Shown here piece after piece: positions 8,480-17,318 of a stretch of DNA of 64,000 nt; within the stretch, counting starts at the first letter, position 1; each line of letters begins with the position of its first letter. A model generated the notes under the pieces. It saw only the letters and a program-made list of their open reading frames with translations. It was not told where the DNA came from and did not search any database. A program made the translations under genes and the position numbers. The stretch lies in NCBI RefSeq assembly GCF_001424165.1, contig NZ_LMOJ01000027.1, positions 1 through 64,000 on the forward strand. Reading direction: 5' to 3'. The stretch comes from Massilia sp. Leaf139. Its GTDB lineage: Bacteria; Pseudomonadota; Gammaproteobacteria; Burkholderiales; Burkholderiaceae_D.

Positions 8480-10925
8480 CGGGAACATCCTTCAGGTCGA
8501 GGGTAACGGCGCGGCTGCTGCGCCCGCGCGTGTCGAATGCGGCGATTGTAGCGCTGTGCGTACCCGGCGGGATGGAGAGCGGCGCTTCGTAGCGCGGGCT
8601 GCCGGCGTGCGGTGCTCCTTCGAAGCTGTAGCGCAAAGTAAGGCCCGGCAGCGCGGCGTTCGCGTGGATGCGGCCGGCGTCGACGACGGCGCCGGGCGGC
8701 GGCAGGCGATAGCCATAGGCCAGCGCGCGGTCGAGCTGGGGCAGCGTGCGCCGGCCTAGGCGGTTGGCGAATTCGTTCCAGTCGGCGTCGATGCGGCGTG
8801 CGCGCGCGGCCGGGTCGGCGATGCGTTCCCAATGCGGATCGGGACTCCAGGCCCGCTCGGCCAGCGCCAGCAGGCGCGGCGCCGCCAGGTATTCGACGCG
8901 CGCGCGCGAATGGGCGTTCTCCCCCCACAGCTGGCCTTGCAGGCCGAGCACGCGTTCGGGCGCAGCCAGCTTCACCTGGCACGCCGCCGCCTGCGGGTGT
9001 AAAGGCCGGCCCATCTGGTCGGCGCCCGGCAGCGCGGCCGTGTCCAGCGGGCAGAAGGCAAAGGCCGTGCGGGTGTCGACGAAGCCGGCCCAATAGTAAC
9101 CCGGCTCCTCGGGATCCTTGGCATGGGCCAGGTCGAAATACAAATGCGCGGCATTTGCCAGCACGATGTCGTAGCCGGCATTCGCCAGGCGCCAGGCGCA
9201 GTCTTCCTGATTCGAACCGGTCGCATTGTTCCAGACGTAGACCTGGAAGCCCGGCCCGGCGAAGCGCGGATCGGCGCGCACGCCCTCTGCGCCGGGCGCA
9301 AGCGCGGTATCGTCCCAACCCGCGAAGGCGAGGCCGTGGCGCGCGAGGGTGGCGCGGCAGCGCTCGGTGAAGTCGGCGCGCAGTTCGTGCACGTCCTTCA
9401 AGCCTTCGCGCGCCATCCGTGCCTGGCAGATCGGTGAGCCGATCCAGGCGCCGGCCGGCACCTCGTCGCCGCCCAGGTGGATGGCGCGCAGCAGCACCCC
9501 GGCTGTACGGAACAGGTCGGCCACCTGCGCCACCACTGCGTCGACGAAGCGGTCGCACGAGGGCCGCGCGATGCAGATCACGTTGTCGTGCCAGAGCTGC
9601 ACCGACTCGTACTGAGACACGTCGTCCGGATCGTCGAGCCGGTAGGCGTTCGCTCCTTCGACGTCGCCGGCCGCCAGCAGGCGGTCGTGACGCACCCGCA
9701 TCGCCCGCACCGCCGCGCGCGCGTGGCCGGGCAGGTTGAATTCGGGGATGACCTCGATGTGGCGCGCCTGGGCATGGCGCAGGATGGCGACGAACTCTTC
9801 ATGGCTGTAATGGCCGCTGCCGGCGGAAGCGGCAGGGTCTGGGCCGGAACCGAAGGATGGCGGCAAGCAGTCCGCGCCCACGCCGCGGCGCGCGCCGACC
9901 TCGACGAGTTCGGGCAGCGCGTCGACCGGCAGGCGCCAGCCTTCGTCGTCGGTGAGGTGGAAGTGGAAGCGATTCAGCTTATACAGGGCCATGCAGTCGA
10001 GCAGGCGCAGCACCGTGCCGACGTCGGCGAAGTGGCGCGCCACGTCGAGCATCATGCCGCGGTAGGCGAAGCGCGGCGCATCGAGCACCCGGCCAAGCAG
10101 CAGTCCGCCCTCGGCGTCGAGCAGCTGGCGCAGGGTTTGCAAGCCGTTGAAGACGCCATGGGCGCCGGCGCCGCGCAGGAGAACGGCGTCACCACCGATT
10201 TCAAGTAAATAGGCCTCATCGGGCGCCGGCGTGGCGGCATCGACGGCGCCTGTTTCGAGCACGATCGTCATCCCGGCGCCACCCGGCGCCAGGCCTGCCA
10301 GCAGCGCATGCAGGAAGGCGGCCTCGTTTTCCAGGCCCGCTTCGCAGCGCACGCGCGTGTCGCGGCCGATGCGGCAGTGTCCGTCACCAAAGCTTGCCGA
10401 CAGCGGCCGCGGCGTGATGCGCCCGACCTCGCCGAGCGGCAGCAGAGACACCGCGCCGTTCTCGACGAAGCGGCGCGCCGCATCGCTGGGCGGCACGCGA
10501 TCCTCGGCATGCCGCCGCAGCTGCGCCGGCCGCGTGAACGGCAGGATGCGCGGGTCGCCCAGGCCGGCCACCTCTCCTGCCGCCGTGACGAGATAAAACC
10601 CGAGCGGTGCATCGGTGCGGCTGATGGCCCAATAGCGCGCCTGATAGTCGAGCTCGAAACGCTCGTCCGGCAACCAGGGCGCGTCGTCCCGCCTGCGCAG
10701 TTCGAACAGGTCGCCGTTCACATGCGCGATGCTGAAGCCGCCGCTCACCGTCTCGGGCAGCACCTTGCGGCAGGTATTGAAGTACAGGCGCCAGCCCGCT
10801 GCGATCGGGGCCTGCGATACGTTGCGCAGGACGAGCCTGGCCGCGAAACGGTCGTCGCCCACGCAATTGGCCAGGCATTCCCAGTCGATCGCGACCGGGA
10901 CGCCGTCCGGATGTGGTGTCGGCAT
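8472..10925 (-). CDS. GH20 beta-N-acetylhexosaminidase (chitobiase type), apparently cytoplasmic
   Basis: 817 residues in chitobiase order: N-terminal carbohydrate-binding-like beta domain (about 5-160, WRLYFNTCR), GH20b domain (about 165-275), catalytic barrel (about 280-720) and C-terminal immunoglobulin-like CHB_HEX_C domain (about 735-815). The barrel shows GYRGMMLDVARHF-type and FHFHLTDDEGWRLP blocks, and the catalytic pair Asp487-Glu488 in HLGGDEV. The reaction is release of terminal GlcNAc from chitooligosaccharides by substrate-assisted catalysis. AAGGAAG precedes the ATG. No signal peptide follows (MPTPHPDGVPVAIDWECLAN), unlike periplasmic chitobiases, so imported disaccharide is probably cut inside the cell. 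Confidence 0.95.
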   Translation of the reverse strand: MPTPHPDGVPVAIDWECLANCVGDDRFAARLVLRNVSQAPIAAGWRLYFNTCRKVLPETVSGGFSIAHVNGDLFELRRRDDAPWLPDERFELDYQARYWAISRTDAPLGFYLVTAAGEVAGLGDPRILPFTRPAQLRRHAEDRVPPSDAARRFVENGAVSLLPLGEVGRITPRPLSASFGDGHCRIGRDTRVRCEAGLENEAAFLHALLAGLAPGGAGMTIVLETGAVDAATPAPDEAYLLEIGGDAVLLRGAGAHGVFNGLQTLRQLLDAEGGLLLGRVLDAPRFAYRGMMLDVARHFADVGTVLRLLDCMALYKLNRFHFHLTDDEGWRLPVDALPELVEVGARRGVGADCLPPSFGSGPDPAASAGSGHYSHEEFVAILRHAQARHIEVIPEFNLPGHARAAVRAMRVRHDRLLAAGDVEGANAYRLDDPDDVSQYESVQLWHDNVICIARPSCDRFVDAVVAQVADLFRTAGVLLRAIHLGGDEVPAGAWIGSPICQARMAREGLKDVHELRADFTERCRATLARHGLAFAGWDDTALAPGAEGVRADPRFAGPGFQVYVWNNATGSNQEDCAWRLANAGYDIVLANAAHLYFDLAHAKDPEEPGYYWAGFVDTRTAFAFCPLDTAALPGADQMGRPLHPQAAACQVKLAAPERVLGLQGQLWGENAHSRARVEYLAAPRLLALAERAWSPDPHWERIADPAARARRIDADWNEFANRLGRRTLPQLDRALAYGYRLPPPGAVVDAGRIHANAALPGLTLRYSFEGAPHAGSPRYEAPLSIPPGTHSATIAAFDTRGRSSRAVTLDLKDVPDA

Positions 10926-10943
10926 CGTCTTCCTTTATCCGCA

Positions 10944-10976
10944 TAAAAAAGGGCAAGACCGGAGCCGGCCTTGCCC
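10944..10976 (-). terminator. Rho-independent terminator between TonB receptor and GH20 genes
   Basis: On the minus strand GGGCAAGGCCGG (from 10976) pairs with CCGGTCTTGCCC and runs into TTTTTT (10950-10945). It lies after the receptor stop and just before the GH20 ribosome binding site, so it would let the receptor be made in excess over the downstream enzymes. Confidence 0.8.
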
Positions 10977-10994
10977 GAAGCACCGCGCCTGGTA

Positions 10995-13646
10995 TCAGAG
11001 CTTGCCGCGGATGCCGACGTAGAAGGTGCGGCCGTTGGAGTAGAAGGCGCGCGGACGGTCGCGGTTTTCGGCGTACATCTTGATGGTCTCGTTGGTGAGG
11101 TTCAGGGCGTCGAAGGTGAGCGTCAGCTGCTCGGTGAGCTTGACGTTGACCGAGGCCGCCAGAGACGGCATGTCGTCCACGTGCTGGCTGGCGCCGCGGT
11201 CGACGCCGGCTTTGTAGGCCGAGCGGAAGTTGTAGGCCAGGCGCGCGCTGAAGCGCTCGTTCTCGAAATAGCCGGTGAGGTTCCAGGTGCGCTTCGAGGA
11301 GTTGAGCAGCTCGCCGCCGTCATCGAGCTCGCCGTCAGCGAAGGTGTAGTTCGCCAGGAAGCCGAAGTTGTTCCACAGGGGCTGCTGCCAGCTCAGTTCC
11401 ACGCCCTTGTTGGTGCCGGTGGTGTTGAAGGGCGAGGTGATCTGGTACTCAGCCAGGGCGCTACGCTTGTTGTTGTAGTAGGTGCCGGTGCTGGTGCCCT
11501 GGGCCACGATCGAGCGCAGATCCATGTAGAAGAAGCCGGCCGAGAGCAGCGCTTTCGGTGCGAAATACCATTCGGCCGAGAGGTCGAAGTTGGTCGAGCG
11601 CACCGGGTCGAGATTGACGTTGCCGCCGCTGCCGCTCAGGGCGTCGTCGTTGAGCGAAACCGAGCCGCCGAGCGCGGAATAGTCGGGCCGGGCGATGGTC
11701 TTCGCCACCGCCGCGCGCAGCACCAGGTCGTCGCGCGCATCGAATTTGACGTTCACGCTCGGCAGGTAGTCGCGGTAGGTGCGCTTGAAGGTAGTCGGCG
11801 TGTAGGGGCCGAAGGCCGACCCAAGGATCGGGTTGGGGCCGCCCGGCAGGTTCACGACCGTGGTCTGGCGCGTCTCCACCGCGCGCAGGCCGACGTTGCC
11901 GCTCCAGCGGTCGAGCGCGAATTCGGCCATGCCGTACAGGGCCGAGGTCTTTTCGCCGACCTGGAATTCGTCCATCCAGTTGTGGCGCACCACGTAGTCG
12001 AGCAGGCGGTTGCCGGGCGCCGCGCCCCAGGCGCCGAGGGCCGCGCCGTCGTACTTGAAATAGTTCGACGAGAGGTTGCCGCCGAGGTCATTGGCAAAGT
12101 CGGACGGGTACATCTGGCCGCTCCAGGCGGGGCCGGGATTGGTGAAGCCGAGCGGGCCGGGACGCGTCTCCAGCGGGTGTTCGGCCGTGCGGTGGTGGTC
12201 GGTGAAGCGCGCGCCGAAGCGCAGGGCGGTGACGAAGGAATCGCGCACGCGCCAGTCGGCGTCGAGCTGCGCATACTTTTCCTGGTCGACCGACTGCGCC
12301 TCGCCGCCGCCGGCCCAGGCCGTGCTGCCGGGCGAGGTCGTGTTCCCGCCGGGGTAGCTGACGGTGGCGGGCGAAAGGCCGTTCAAGGCATACACCATGC
12401 CGCCGTCGACGTTGTTCTGATAAAAGACGTCGTCGCGGTCGTAGCCGACACCGTGGGTCTTACCGAGCTTGCCGGAGATGCTCAGGTCGTCGCTGACCTT
12501 GAACTTGCCGTTGAAGTCGAGGTACCAGGATTCGCCGCCGGCGTTCGGGCGATAGATATTGTCGACCTCGCCGTTGTTGACGGCGAAGCCGGCGCCGACC
12601 AGGGTATTGCTGCGCACAACCGGGTTCTGGGGAATCTGGTTGGCGCTGTTGATCGAATTGGCGGGCGCGGCCAGCCAGTTGGTGTTCTGGTGCGGCGCCT
12701 TCAGTTCGGAATAGAAGCCGTTCAGGTCGAGGCTGAGGCCGCGCACCGGACGCAGTTCGATGTCGAAGGCGCCGCCGCTGCGCTTCTTGGTCTGCTCGAA
12801 CAGGGTGGCGCCGATGAAGGTCGGCACCAGCACGCCGGCCAGGGACGGATTGGCCAGCGCCGCCGCGCTGCCCGCATTGATCGGCGTGTAGCCGAGAATC
12901 TCCTGGCCGTCGCGGCGCACGGCCGCCTTTTCGGAGAAGCCCTGGATCAGGAAGCCGGCCGTATTCGCCGCGTTCTTCCAGGCCACCAGGCCCGAGAGAT
13001 GGGGCTCGGCCTTGTCCGACAAATCGTTGTAGTTGGCCTGCACCGAGCCCTCGACGGTGAGCTGCTGGCGGAAGTCCAGGGGGCGGCGCGTGATGACGTT
13101 GATGGCGCCCGAGACACCGCCTTCGACCAGGTCGGCGCTGGCGCTTTTCTGCACGACGATCGAGCCGACCAGTTCGGAAGGCAGCAGCGAGAAGCTGCTG
13201 GAACGGCCGACGTTGCCTCCGATCTGGTTCAGCAGGAACCAGTCGCCGGTGCTGATGGCGTGGCCGTTGAACAGGGTCTGCTGCAGGCTGGGGCTGGTGC
13301 CGCGCAGGCTGACGCGGTCGTTCTCGCCGAAGCCGCCCTCGCCGCCCGCGGAGGACTGCGTGTTCACGCCCGGCAGGCGCTGGATGGCGTCGGCCACGTT
13401 TTTATCGGGCATCTTGCCGATGTCCTCGGCGGTGACGACCTCGACCACCCCGTCGGCATTGCGCTTCTGGCGCAGCGACTGTTCCAGCGCGGCGCGCACG
13501 CCGGTGACGACGACCTGCTGCATGCCGGGGTCGGCGCCGTCGGCCTGCTGCGCCCGCGCCTCGAGCGCCACGCTCATCGTCAACACCATCACCGCGCAAG
13601 CGATCGCCGTGATCCTGTATTCCTGCCGTGCCATCGAGTGGTTCAT
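10995..13646 (-). CDS. TonB-dependent receptor (Caulobacter-type, likely chitooligosaccharide uptake)
   Basis: The ATG at 13646 has GGAG 7 bases upstream; an in-frame TTG at 13658 does not. 883 residues: signal peptide ending ALEARA near residue 32, plug domain about 45-170 (MQQVVVTGVRAALEQSLRQK, VTAEDIGKMPDKNVADAIQR, LPGVN, RVSLRGTSP, VQKSASADLVEGGVSG), then a 22-strand barrel ending in an aromatic-rich strand (SNGRTFYVGIRGKL). The plug pattern is that of the large Caulobacter/Xanthomonas sugar-transporting TonB receptors. Neighbouring GH20 and AmpG-like genes point to chitin fragments as ligand, which is inferred. It is the first gene of the locus. Confidence 0.93.
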   Translation of the reverse strand: MNHSMARQEYRITAIACAVMVLTMSVALEARAQQADGADPGMQQVVVTGVRAALEQSLRQKRNADGVVEVVTAEDIGKMPDKNVADAIQRLPGVNTQSSAGGEGGFGENDRVSLRGTSPSLQQTLFNGHAISTGDWFLLNQIGGNVGRSSSFSLLPSELVGSIVVQKSASADLVEGGVSGAINVITRRPLDFRQQLTVEGSVQANYNDLSDKAEPHLSGLVAWKNAANTAGFLIQGFSEKAAVRRDGQEILGYTPINAGSAAALANPSLAGVLVPTFIGATLFEQTKKRSGGAFDIELRPVRGLSLDLNGFYSELKAPHQNTNWLAAPANSINSANQIPQNPVVRSNTLVGAGFAVNNGEVDNIYRPNAGGESWYLDFNGKFKVSDDLSISGKLGKTHGVGYDRDDVFYQNNVDGGMVYALNGLSPATVSYPGGNTTSPGSTAWAGGGEAQSVDQEKYAQLDADWRVRDSFVTALRFGARFTDHHRTAEHPLETRPGPLGFTNPGPAWSGQMYPSDFANDLGGNLSSNYFKYDGAALGAWGAAPGNRLLDYVVRHNWMDEFQVGEKTSALYGMAEFALDRWSGNVGLRAVETRQTTVVNLPGGPNPILGSAFGPYTPTTFKRTYRDYLPSVNVKFDARDDLVLRAAVAKTIARPDYSALGGSVSLNDDALSGSGGNVNLDPVRSTNFDLSAEWYFAPKALLSAGFFYMDLRSIVAQGTSTGTYYNNKRSALAEYQITSPFNTTGTNKGVELSWQQPLWNNFGFLANYTFADGELDDGGELLNSSKRTWNLTGYFENERFSARLAYNFRSAYKAGVDRGASQHVDDMPSLAASVNVKLTEQLTLTFDALNLTNETIKMYAENRDRPRAFYSNGRTFYVGIRGKL

Positions 13647-13783
13647 GTTCGTCTCCAAAACATTATGGTTGGCGGGCGCGGCGCCTCGTCGGCGCAGCCG
13701 GTCGGTTACCGTGCAAACCCGTTTCGAATGTGTCGGGCGTCTTTTTTGATGGGCGCCTCACTCTTCGTATGGACGGCATTGTG

Positions 13784-13848
13784 TTGTTATTTTTGTGGCC
13801 ATGTTTGTCAAATCTTGCTGAGCGCATGCGCGTGTCATATTTAAGACA
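13784..13848 (-). promoter_or_regulatory. Candidate promoter and palindromic operator of the chitin locus
   Basis: Reading the minus strand, a -35 TTGACA (13811-13806) is followed after 16 bases by a weak -10 TAACAA (13789-13784). Just upstream of the -35 lies an imperfect palindrome TGTCTTAAATATGACA (13848-13833). A perfect -35 beside a palindrome, 140 bases before the receptor start, is a reasonable regulated promoter, but no regulator is identified. Confidence 0.35.
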
Positions 13849-13871
13849 TGCGGGTGTGGCAAGCGGATGGC

Positions 13872-13898
13872 AAAAAAAAACGCCACCCGGAGGTGGCG
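13872..13898 (-). terminator. Rho-independent terminator of the beta-propeller lipoprotein gene
   Basis: On the minus strand CGCCACC, TCCG, GGTGGCG (13898-13881) forms a strong stem followed by nine Ts (13880-13872). It follows the stop of the 13921-15861 gene by about 20 bases. Confidence 0.85.
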
Positions 13899-13920
13899 TC
13901 GTGCCTGGCACGGGAGCCGG

Positions 13921-15861
13921 TCAGCGCAGGTTGATGGCCACCTGCTTGCCACCCGCCGCGAAGATATACAGCACACCGCGATCCGAGATCGCCAGCTCGC
14001 CGCCCAAGGGATAGTTCCACACGACCTGGTGGCTGGCGAGATCGACCGCCACCGTCGCGGTCGGCCCGCTGACGAACAACAGGTTCGATGTCACGGCCAT
14101 GCGCGCGTACGGCGTGCGGGCCGACCAGTTGCTCAGCCCGGCCGACTTCCACTGGACGACGCCGGTCGCCGCTGCCCGCGCCTCGACCTCCTCGCCGTCA
14201 TTGGCCAGCGTATAGACGATGCCGTTGGCGAACACGGGCTGGCCGACGGGCGTTCCTTCGGCCAGCCATGCGCGCGAGCGCGTGCGCAGGTCAAAGCCAA
14301 GCAGGCGCTTGCCGTGGACGACAAAGCCCATGCCATCCCCCAGCACCAGCGGAACTCCTCCTGGGAACCCGGCCACATTGCCTTGATCCGCGATCGTAAA
14401 GGCGACACTACCGTCCGCCGTGTTGAGCGCATACAGCTGGTTCGATGCAAAGGTGTACGCGAGGCTGCCGTCCACCACTGGTGCGCAGAGACTGCTTTCT
14501 TTCATGGGGCTGCTCCATTCGAGCAGGCCGGTCGCGGGGTTGAATTTGGAGATGCGGTTGAAGGAGTTGTAGACCATCCCGCCCGCCACCGTCGGCCCGG
14601 CCTGGCATTCCGAATAAATGTTCATCAGGTTAATCGCAAGTGCCTGTCCGCTGGCCTGGTCAAACACCGACAGCCTGATCATGCTGCCATACGCGGTGAG
14701 GACGACCTTGCCGTCCACGGCGGCCGGCGTACTCGCCTCGACGCCGGTGCCGATGCTGGTGTTCCACAGGATCTCGCCGCTAGCTTCGTCAATGGCGACA
14801 AGGTCGCTGTTGCCGAACCGGTTGCCGCGCACCGCAAACAGCTTGCCGTTCACGATGACGGGCGCGCCCAGGGAGCCCAGGGCGGTTTCGGGCTTGCTCC
14901 AGCGGCGCGTGAAGCGGGTCGGGTCGAAGCTGGCCGCCGCGTAGGCAGTGTGCGCCGCGTTGCCGCCGTAGTTGCTCCACGCAGCCAGTCCCGGCACCGC
15001 CCCCAGCGTCGTCAGGTTCGTACCCGGCTTGACCGTCACTTTTACCGGCACCGTCCAGGGCGATCCGATCACCGGGTTCTTGCACTCACGCGGGTCGTCG
15101 TAGCACAAGCGCACCAGGAGCGAGGAGCTGTGTTCGCCCAGCGGCAAGGAAGCCGCGCTGACCAGTTGCGCCCTGTATTGGCCGCGTCCGTCCTGGAAGA
15201 CCGTCACGTTCGGTGCGATCACGCCGGCACCGCCTGCGACCGCGATCCCGACCGGCACGTCGAATGTGGAGTTGACGGTCACGCCGAGCTGCATCGAGAC
15301 GGGCTCGCCTTCATAGGCCACCAGGTTGACGGCCGTTGGCATTGTCGTCACGCGTCCCTGTGCCTGCACGACAGGGGCAACTTCGACCGTCAGCGGAATC
15401 GACCAGGGCGAACCCGGCAAAGGTTTGCTGCAGACGGCGGCGTCATCCTCGCACAGGCGTACCTGAAGCTTGGTCGTGTGGGTACCCACAGCCAGCGGCA
15501 CGGTACGCAGACTGAAGATGTACTCGAGGTCGGACTGCTTGCTGATTCCTACCTGGGTCGAGACCACGCCCTGGCTCTCGATGATCGCGACGTTAAAGGG
15601 CTTGTCGAACGTGCGGCTCGATTTTGCCCCGATCACGATATTGCTGGTCTCGCCGTGATAGTTCTTGAGCGATAGCGCAGCGGGAGTGAACGTCAGCCAC
15701 GATCCGTCGGCGGCAACCGGCGGCGTTGCGCCGGTGCCCGGCGTGGTGCCGCCTGCGTTCGCCACTACCGGCGCACTGGCGCCGCCTCCGCCGCCCCCGC
15801 CGCAACCAGCCAGGAAGGCTCCGAGTAGCAGGGCCGCCGTTGCCGATTTCACGAAATGCAT
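13921..15861 (-). CDS. PQQ-type beta-propeller lipoprotein with two immunoglobulin-like repeats
   Basis: The start is set at the ATG at 15861 (AGG 7 bases upstream), which places a lipobox LAGC with Cys20 after MHFVKSATAALLLGAF. A Gly-rich linker follows. Residues about 50-170 and 170-280 are two homologous beta-sandwich repeats, each with a VRLCxDD...C pair and GSPW[ST][IV]P. The C-terminal 370 residues are a propeller with repeated SGEILWNTS, TGLLEWSSP, GVVQWKSAG and HQVVWNYP motifs of the PQQ/YncE-like class. A dehydrogenase active site is not evident, so a binding or scaffold role on the outer membrane is as likely. Transcribed from an AT-rich region and ended by a strong terminator. Confidence 0.85.
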   Translation of the reverse strand: MHFVKSATAALLLGAFLAGCGGGGGGGASAPVVANAGGTTPGTGATPPVAADGSWLTFTPAALSLKNYHGETSNIVIGAKSSRTFDKPFNVAIIESQGVVSTQVGISKQSDLEYIFSLRTVPLAVGTHTTKLQVRLCEDDAAVCSKPLPGSPWSIPLTVEVAPVVQAQGRVTTMPTAVNLVAYEGEPVSMQLGVTVNSTFDVPVGIAVAGGAGVIAPNVTVFQDGRGQYRAQLVSAASLPLGEHSSSLLVRLCYDDPRECKNPVIGSPWTVPVKVTVKPGTNLTTLGAVPGLAAWSNYGGNAAHTAYAAASFDPTRFTRRWSKPETALGSLGAPVIVNGKLFAVRGNRFGNSDLVAIDEASGEILWNTSIGTGVEASTPAAVDGKVVLTAYGSMIRLSVFDQASGQALAINLMNIYSECQAGPTVAGGMVYNSFNRISKFNPATGLLEWSSPMKESSLCAPVVDGSLAYTFASNQLYALNTADGSVAFTIADQGNVAGFPGGVPLVLGDGMGFVVHGKRLLGFDLRTRSRAWLAEGTPVGQPVFANGIVYTLANDGEEVEARAAATGVVQWKSAGLSNWSARTPYARMAVTSNLLFVSGPTATVAVDLASHQVVWNYPLGGELAISDRGVLYIFAAGGKQVAINLR

Positions 15862-15901
15862 ATCTCCACCTATCATTTTGTTATTAAAAAAAACAAACAA
15901 A

Positions 15902-15907
15902 ATTATA
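15902..15907 (-). promoter_or_regulatory. Possible -10 box for the beta-propeller lipoprotein
   Basis: The minus strand reads TATAAT at 15907-15902, a perfect -10 hexamer, 41 bases above the chosen start in a strongly AT-rich stretch. No good -35 is seen 16-18 bases upstream. Confidence 0.35.
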
Positions 15908-15988
15908 AAGGTGAAATTTACTTTTAGATAATTTTTGTTGCCGAAAGGAGTGGCCGAGCAACATCGCGACGGCGCCGGCTGCGCGTGT

Positions 15989-16189
15989 TCAGCGCCGGAA
16001 GAACCACAGCACGATCGAGATGACGATCGAAATCACGATGCAGGTCGCGATCGGAAAACTGAAGCTGAAGCCTTCGCGCACGATGTGGATGTCGCCCGGC
16101 AGGCGGCCGAAGGGCAGCTTGCGCAGCCAGGGCCAGGCCAGGCCGATGGCGGCGATGGCGAGGCCGAGAACGATCAGCGTGCGCTGCAT
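15989..16189 (-). CDS. DUF2905 family small membrane protein
   Basis: 66 residues from the ATG at 16187-16189. Two membrane segments (about 3-20 and 44-62) flank the conserved family block RLPGDIHIVREGFSFSFPI. The frame is open for another 114 codons upstream, but the family starts at this Met and the extension has no membrane or domain features. DUF2905 proteins have no known function. It stands alone between the lipoprotein promoter region and the host-attachment gene. Confidence 0.85.
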   Translation of the reverse strand: MQRTLIVLGLAIAAIGLAWPWLRKLPFGRLPGDIHIVREGFSFSFPIATCIVISIVISIVLWFFRR

Positions 16190-16658
16190 GGCGTCCTGCC
16201 CGGGGCGCGGGCGGCGGGCGGCAAGGCGCTGCGAGGGTCGGTCATGGTCGGCTCCGGTCGGCGTGAAATCGGCATCCATTGTGCCCCGGCCTGGGCGGCG
16301 GCAGGCGCGCGAAAGGCCGCGCACGGGCTGCGCCATGGGGTGCGTCGGGGTAGCGAACCCCGGTGCTATACTCGATTCAAGCGACGATCGAATGAAGATG
16401 AACCTGGTCGCGCCGATCGGGAGCCGGCTGTTTTCACTGCCGGCCACACTCGTCCGTGCTCCGCCCTCCGTCACGGCGGTCGGTTGGCCGATGTTCGATG
16501 CGTAGTGCCCATGCCGGGTGTACGCGGGCATCGGCGAACCTGACAGGGCTCATCTGTATGCGATCGCCGGTCTTTCGCGTTTGTACCCGGCTCAGGCACA
16601 CCGCGCCTGGCTGCGGGATCGAACACTCATTCACGATTCATTATTGACAGGGGGTAGC
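16190..16658. other. 469-base intergenic stretch with one promoter-like site
   Basis: No gene with family support is seen. An extended -10-like TGCTATACT lies at 16364-16372 on the plus strand. A 38-codon plus frame begins at ATG 16392 (MKMNLVAPIGSRLFS) without a ribosome binding site and was not accepted. The stretch probably carries the upstream region of the attachment-protein gene at 16659. Confidence 0.35.
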
Positions 16659-17168
16659 ATGCCAACAACCTGGATTATCACGGCCAACGCAGGCCGGGCG
16701 CGGTTCTTCTCCGAAGACGGTGCGGGAGAACCGCTGCGGGAATTGGAAGACATGGTCAACAACGGTGCGCGCCTGCGCGACCAGGAAATCAACACCGACC
16801 GGGTCGGCATCCTGGCGGCCGGCAAGAGCGGGCACGCCATCGGCGGGGCGCAGGGCAGCCCGGCACAGCATAACGCTCCCGCCGGCGCACCGAACAGCCA
16901 GTACGAGCCGAACCAGACGCCGGCCGAACACGAGACCGAACTGTTCGCGAAGGATCTCTCGCAGTACCTGCTCAAGGCCCAGCAGGAAGGCCGCTACCAG
17001 CACCTGGTGATCTCGGCCTCGCCGCAATTCCTGGGCACGCTGCGCAGCAATCTCGACTCGCACGTCAAGGCGGTCATCAAGCAGGAATTCAACAAGGACT
17101 ACACGCAGGTGCCCGTCCACCAGCTGCGCGAACAGCTACAGGCGGCGCAGGCCAAGTCCGCAGAATAA
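16659..17168 (+). CDS. Host attachment protein family (COG5622-like)
   Basis: 169 residues from the ATG at 16659, preceded by AGGGGG. The opening WIITANAGRARFFSEDGAGE and central VGILAAGKSGHAIGG, HETELFAKDLSQYL, LVISASPQFLGTLRSNL blocks match the family named for attachment to host cells in Agrobacterium, whose fold is related to translation-termination factor eRF1 domain 2. No signal peptide, so it is cytoplasmic, and the name may not describe its real role. A strong terminator follows at 17194. Confidence 0.88.
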   Translation: MPTTWIITANAGRARFFSEDGAGEPLRELEDMVNNGARLRDQEINTDRVGILAAGKSGHAIGGAQGSPAQHNAPAGAPNSQYEPNQTPAEHETELFAKDLSQYLLKAQQEGRYQHLVISASPQFLGTLRSNLDSHVKAVIKQEFNKDYTQVPVHQLREQLQAAQAKSAE

Positions 17169-17193
17169 AGCAGCACCGGGATCGAACCCGTCA

Positions 17194-17223
17194 CGCCAGC
17201 CCGCACCGGCTGGCGTTTTTTTT
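17194..17223 (+). terminator. Rho-independent terminator after the attachment-protein gene
   Basis: CGCCAGC (17194-17200) pairs with GCTGGCG (17209-17215) and is followed by eight Ts. It lies 26 bases after the stop. Confidence 0.9.
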
Positions 17224-17318
17224 CGTCCTGCGCCTGGCCCGATCCGCGCGCGGACGATTCGTGCGGCCGTGTTCGCCGTAGACCTCTACCATGGCGCTAT
17301 CGAAGAACGAGGATCACC

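Noticed and set aside
10971..13844. 957-codon plus-strand frame opposite the TonB receptor
   Set aside because: Antisense frame typical of high-GC DNA; composition is rich in Arg, Val, His and Gln with no domain, while the minus strand codes for a clear receptor.
16392..16505. 38-codon plus-strand small ORF after a TATACT box
   Set aside because: No ribosome site and no protein-like features; kept only as a note in the intergenic entry.
15989..16531. 180-codon version of the DUF2905 gene
   Set aside because: The conserved family begins at the Met at 16189; the upstream extension has no domain or start signal.
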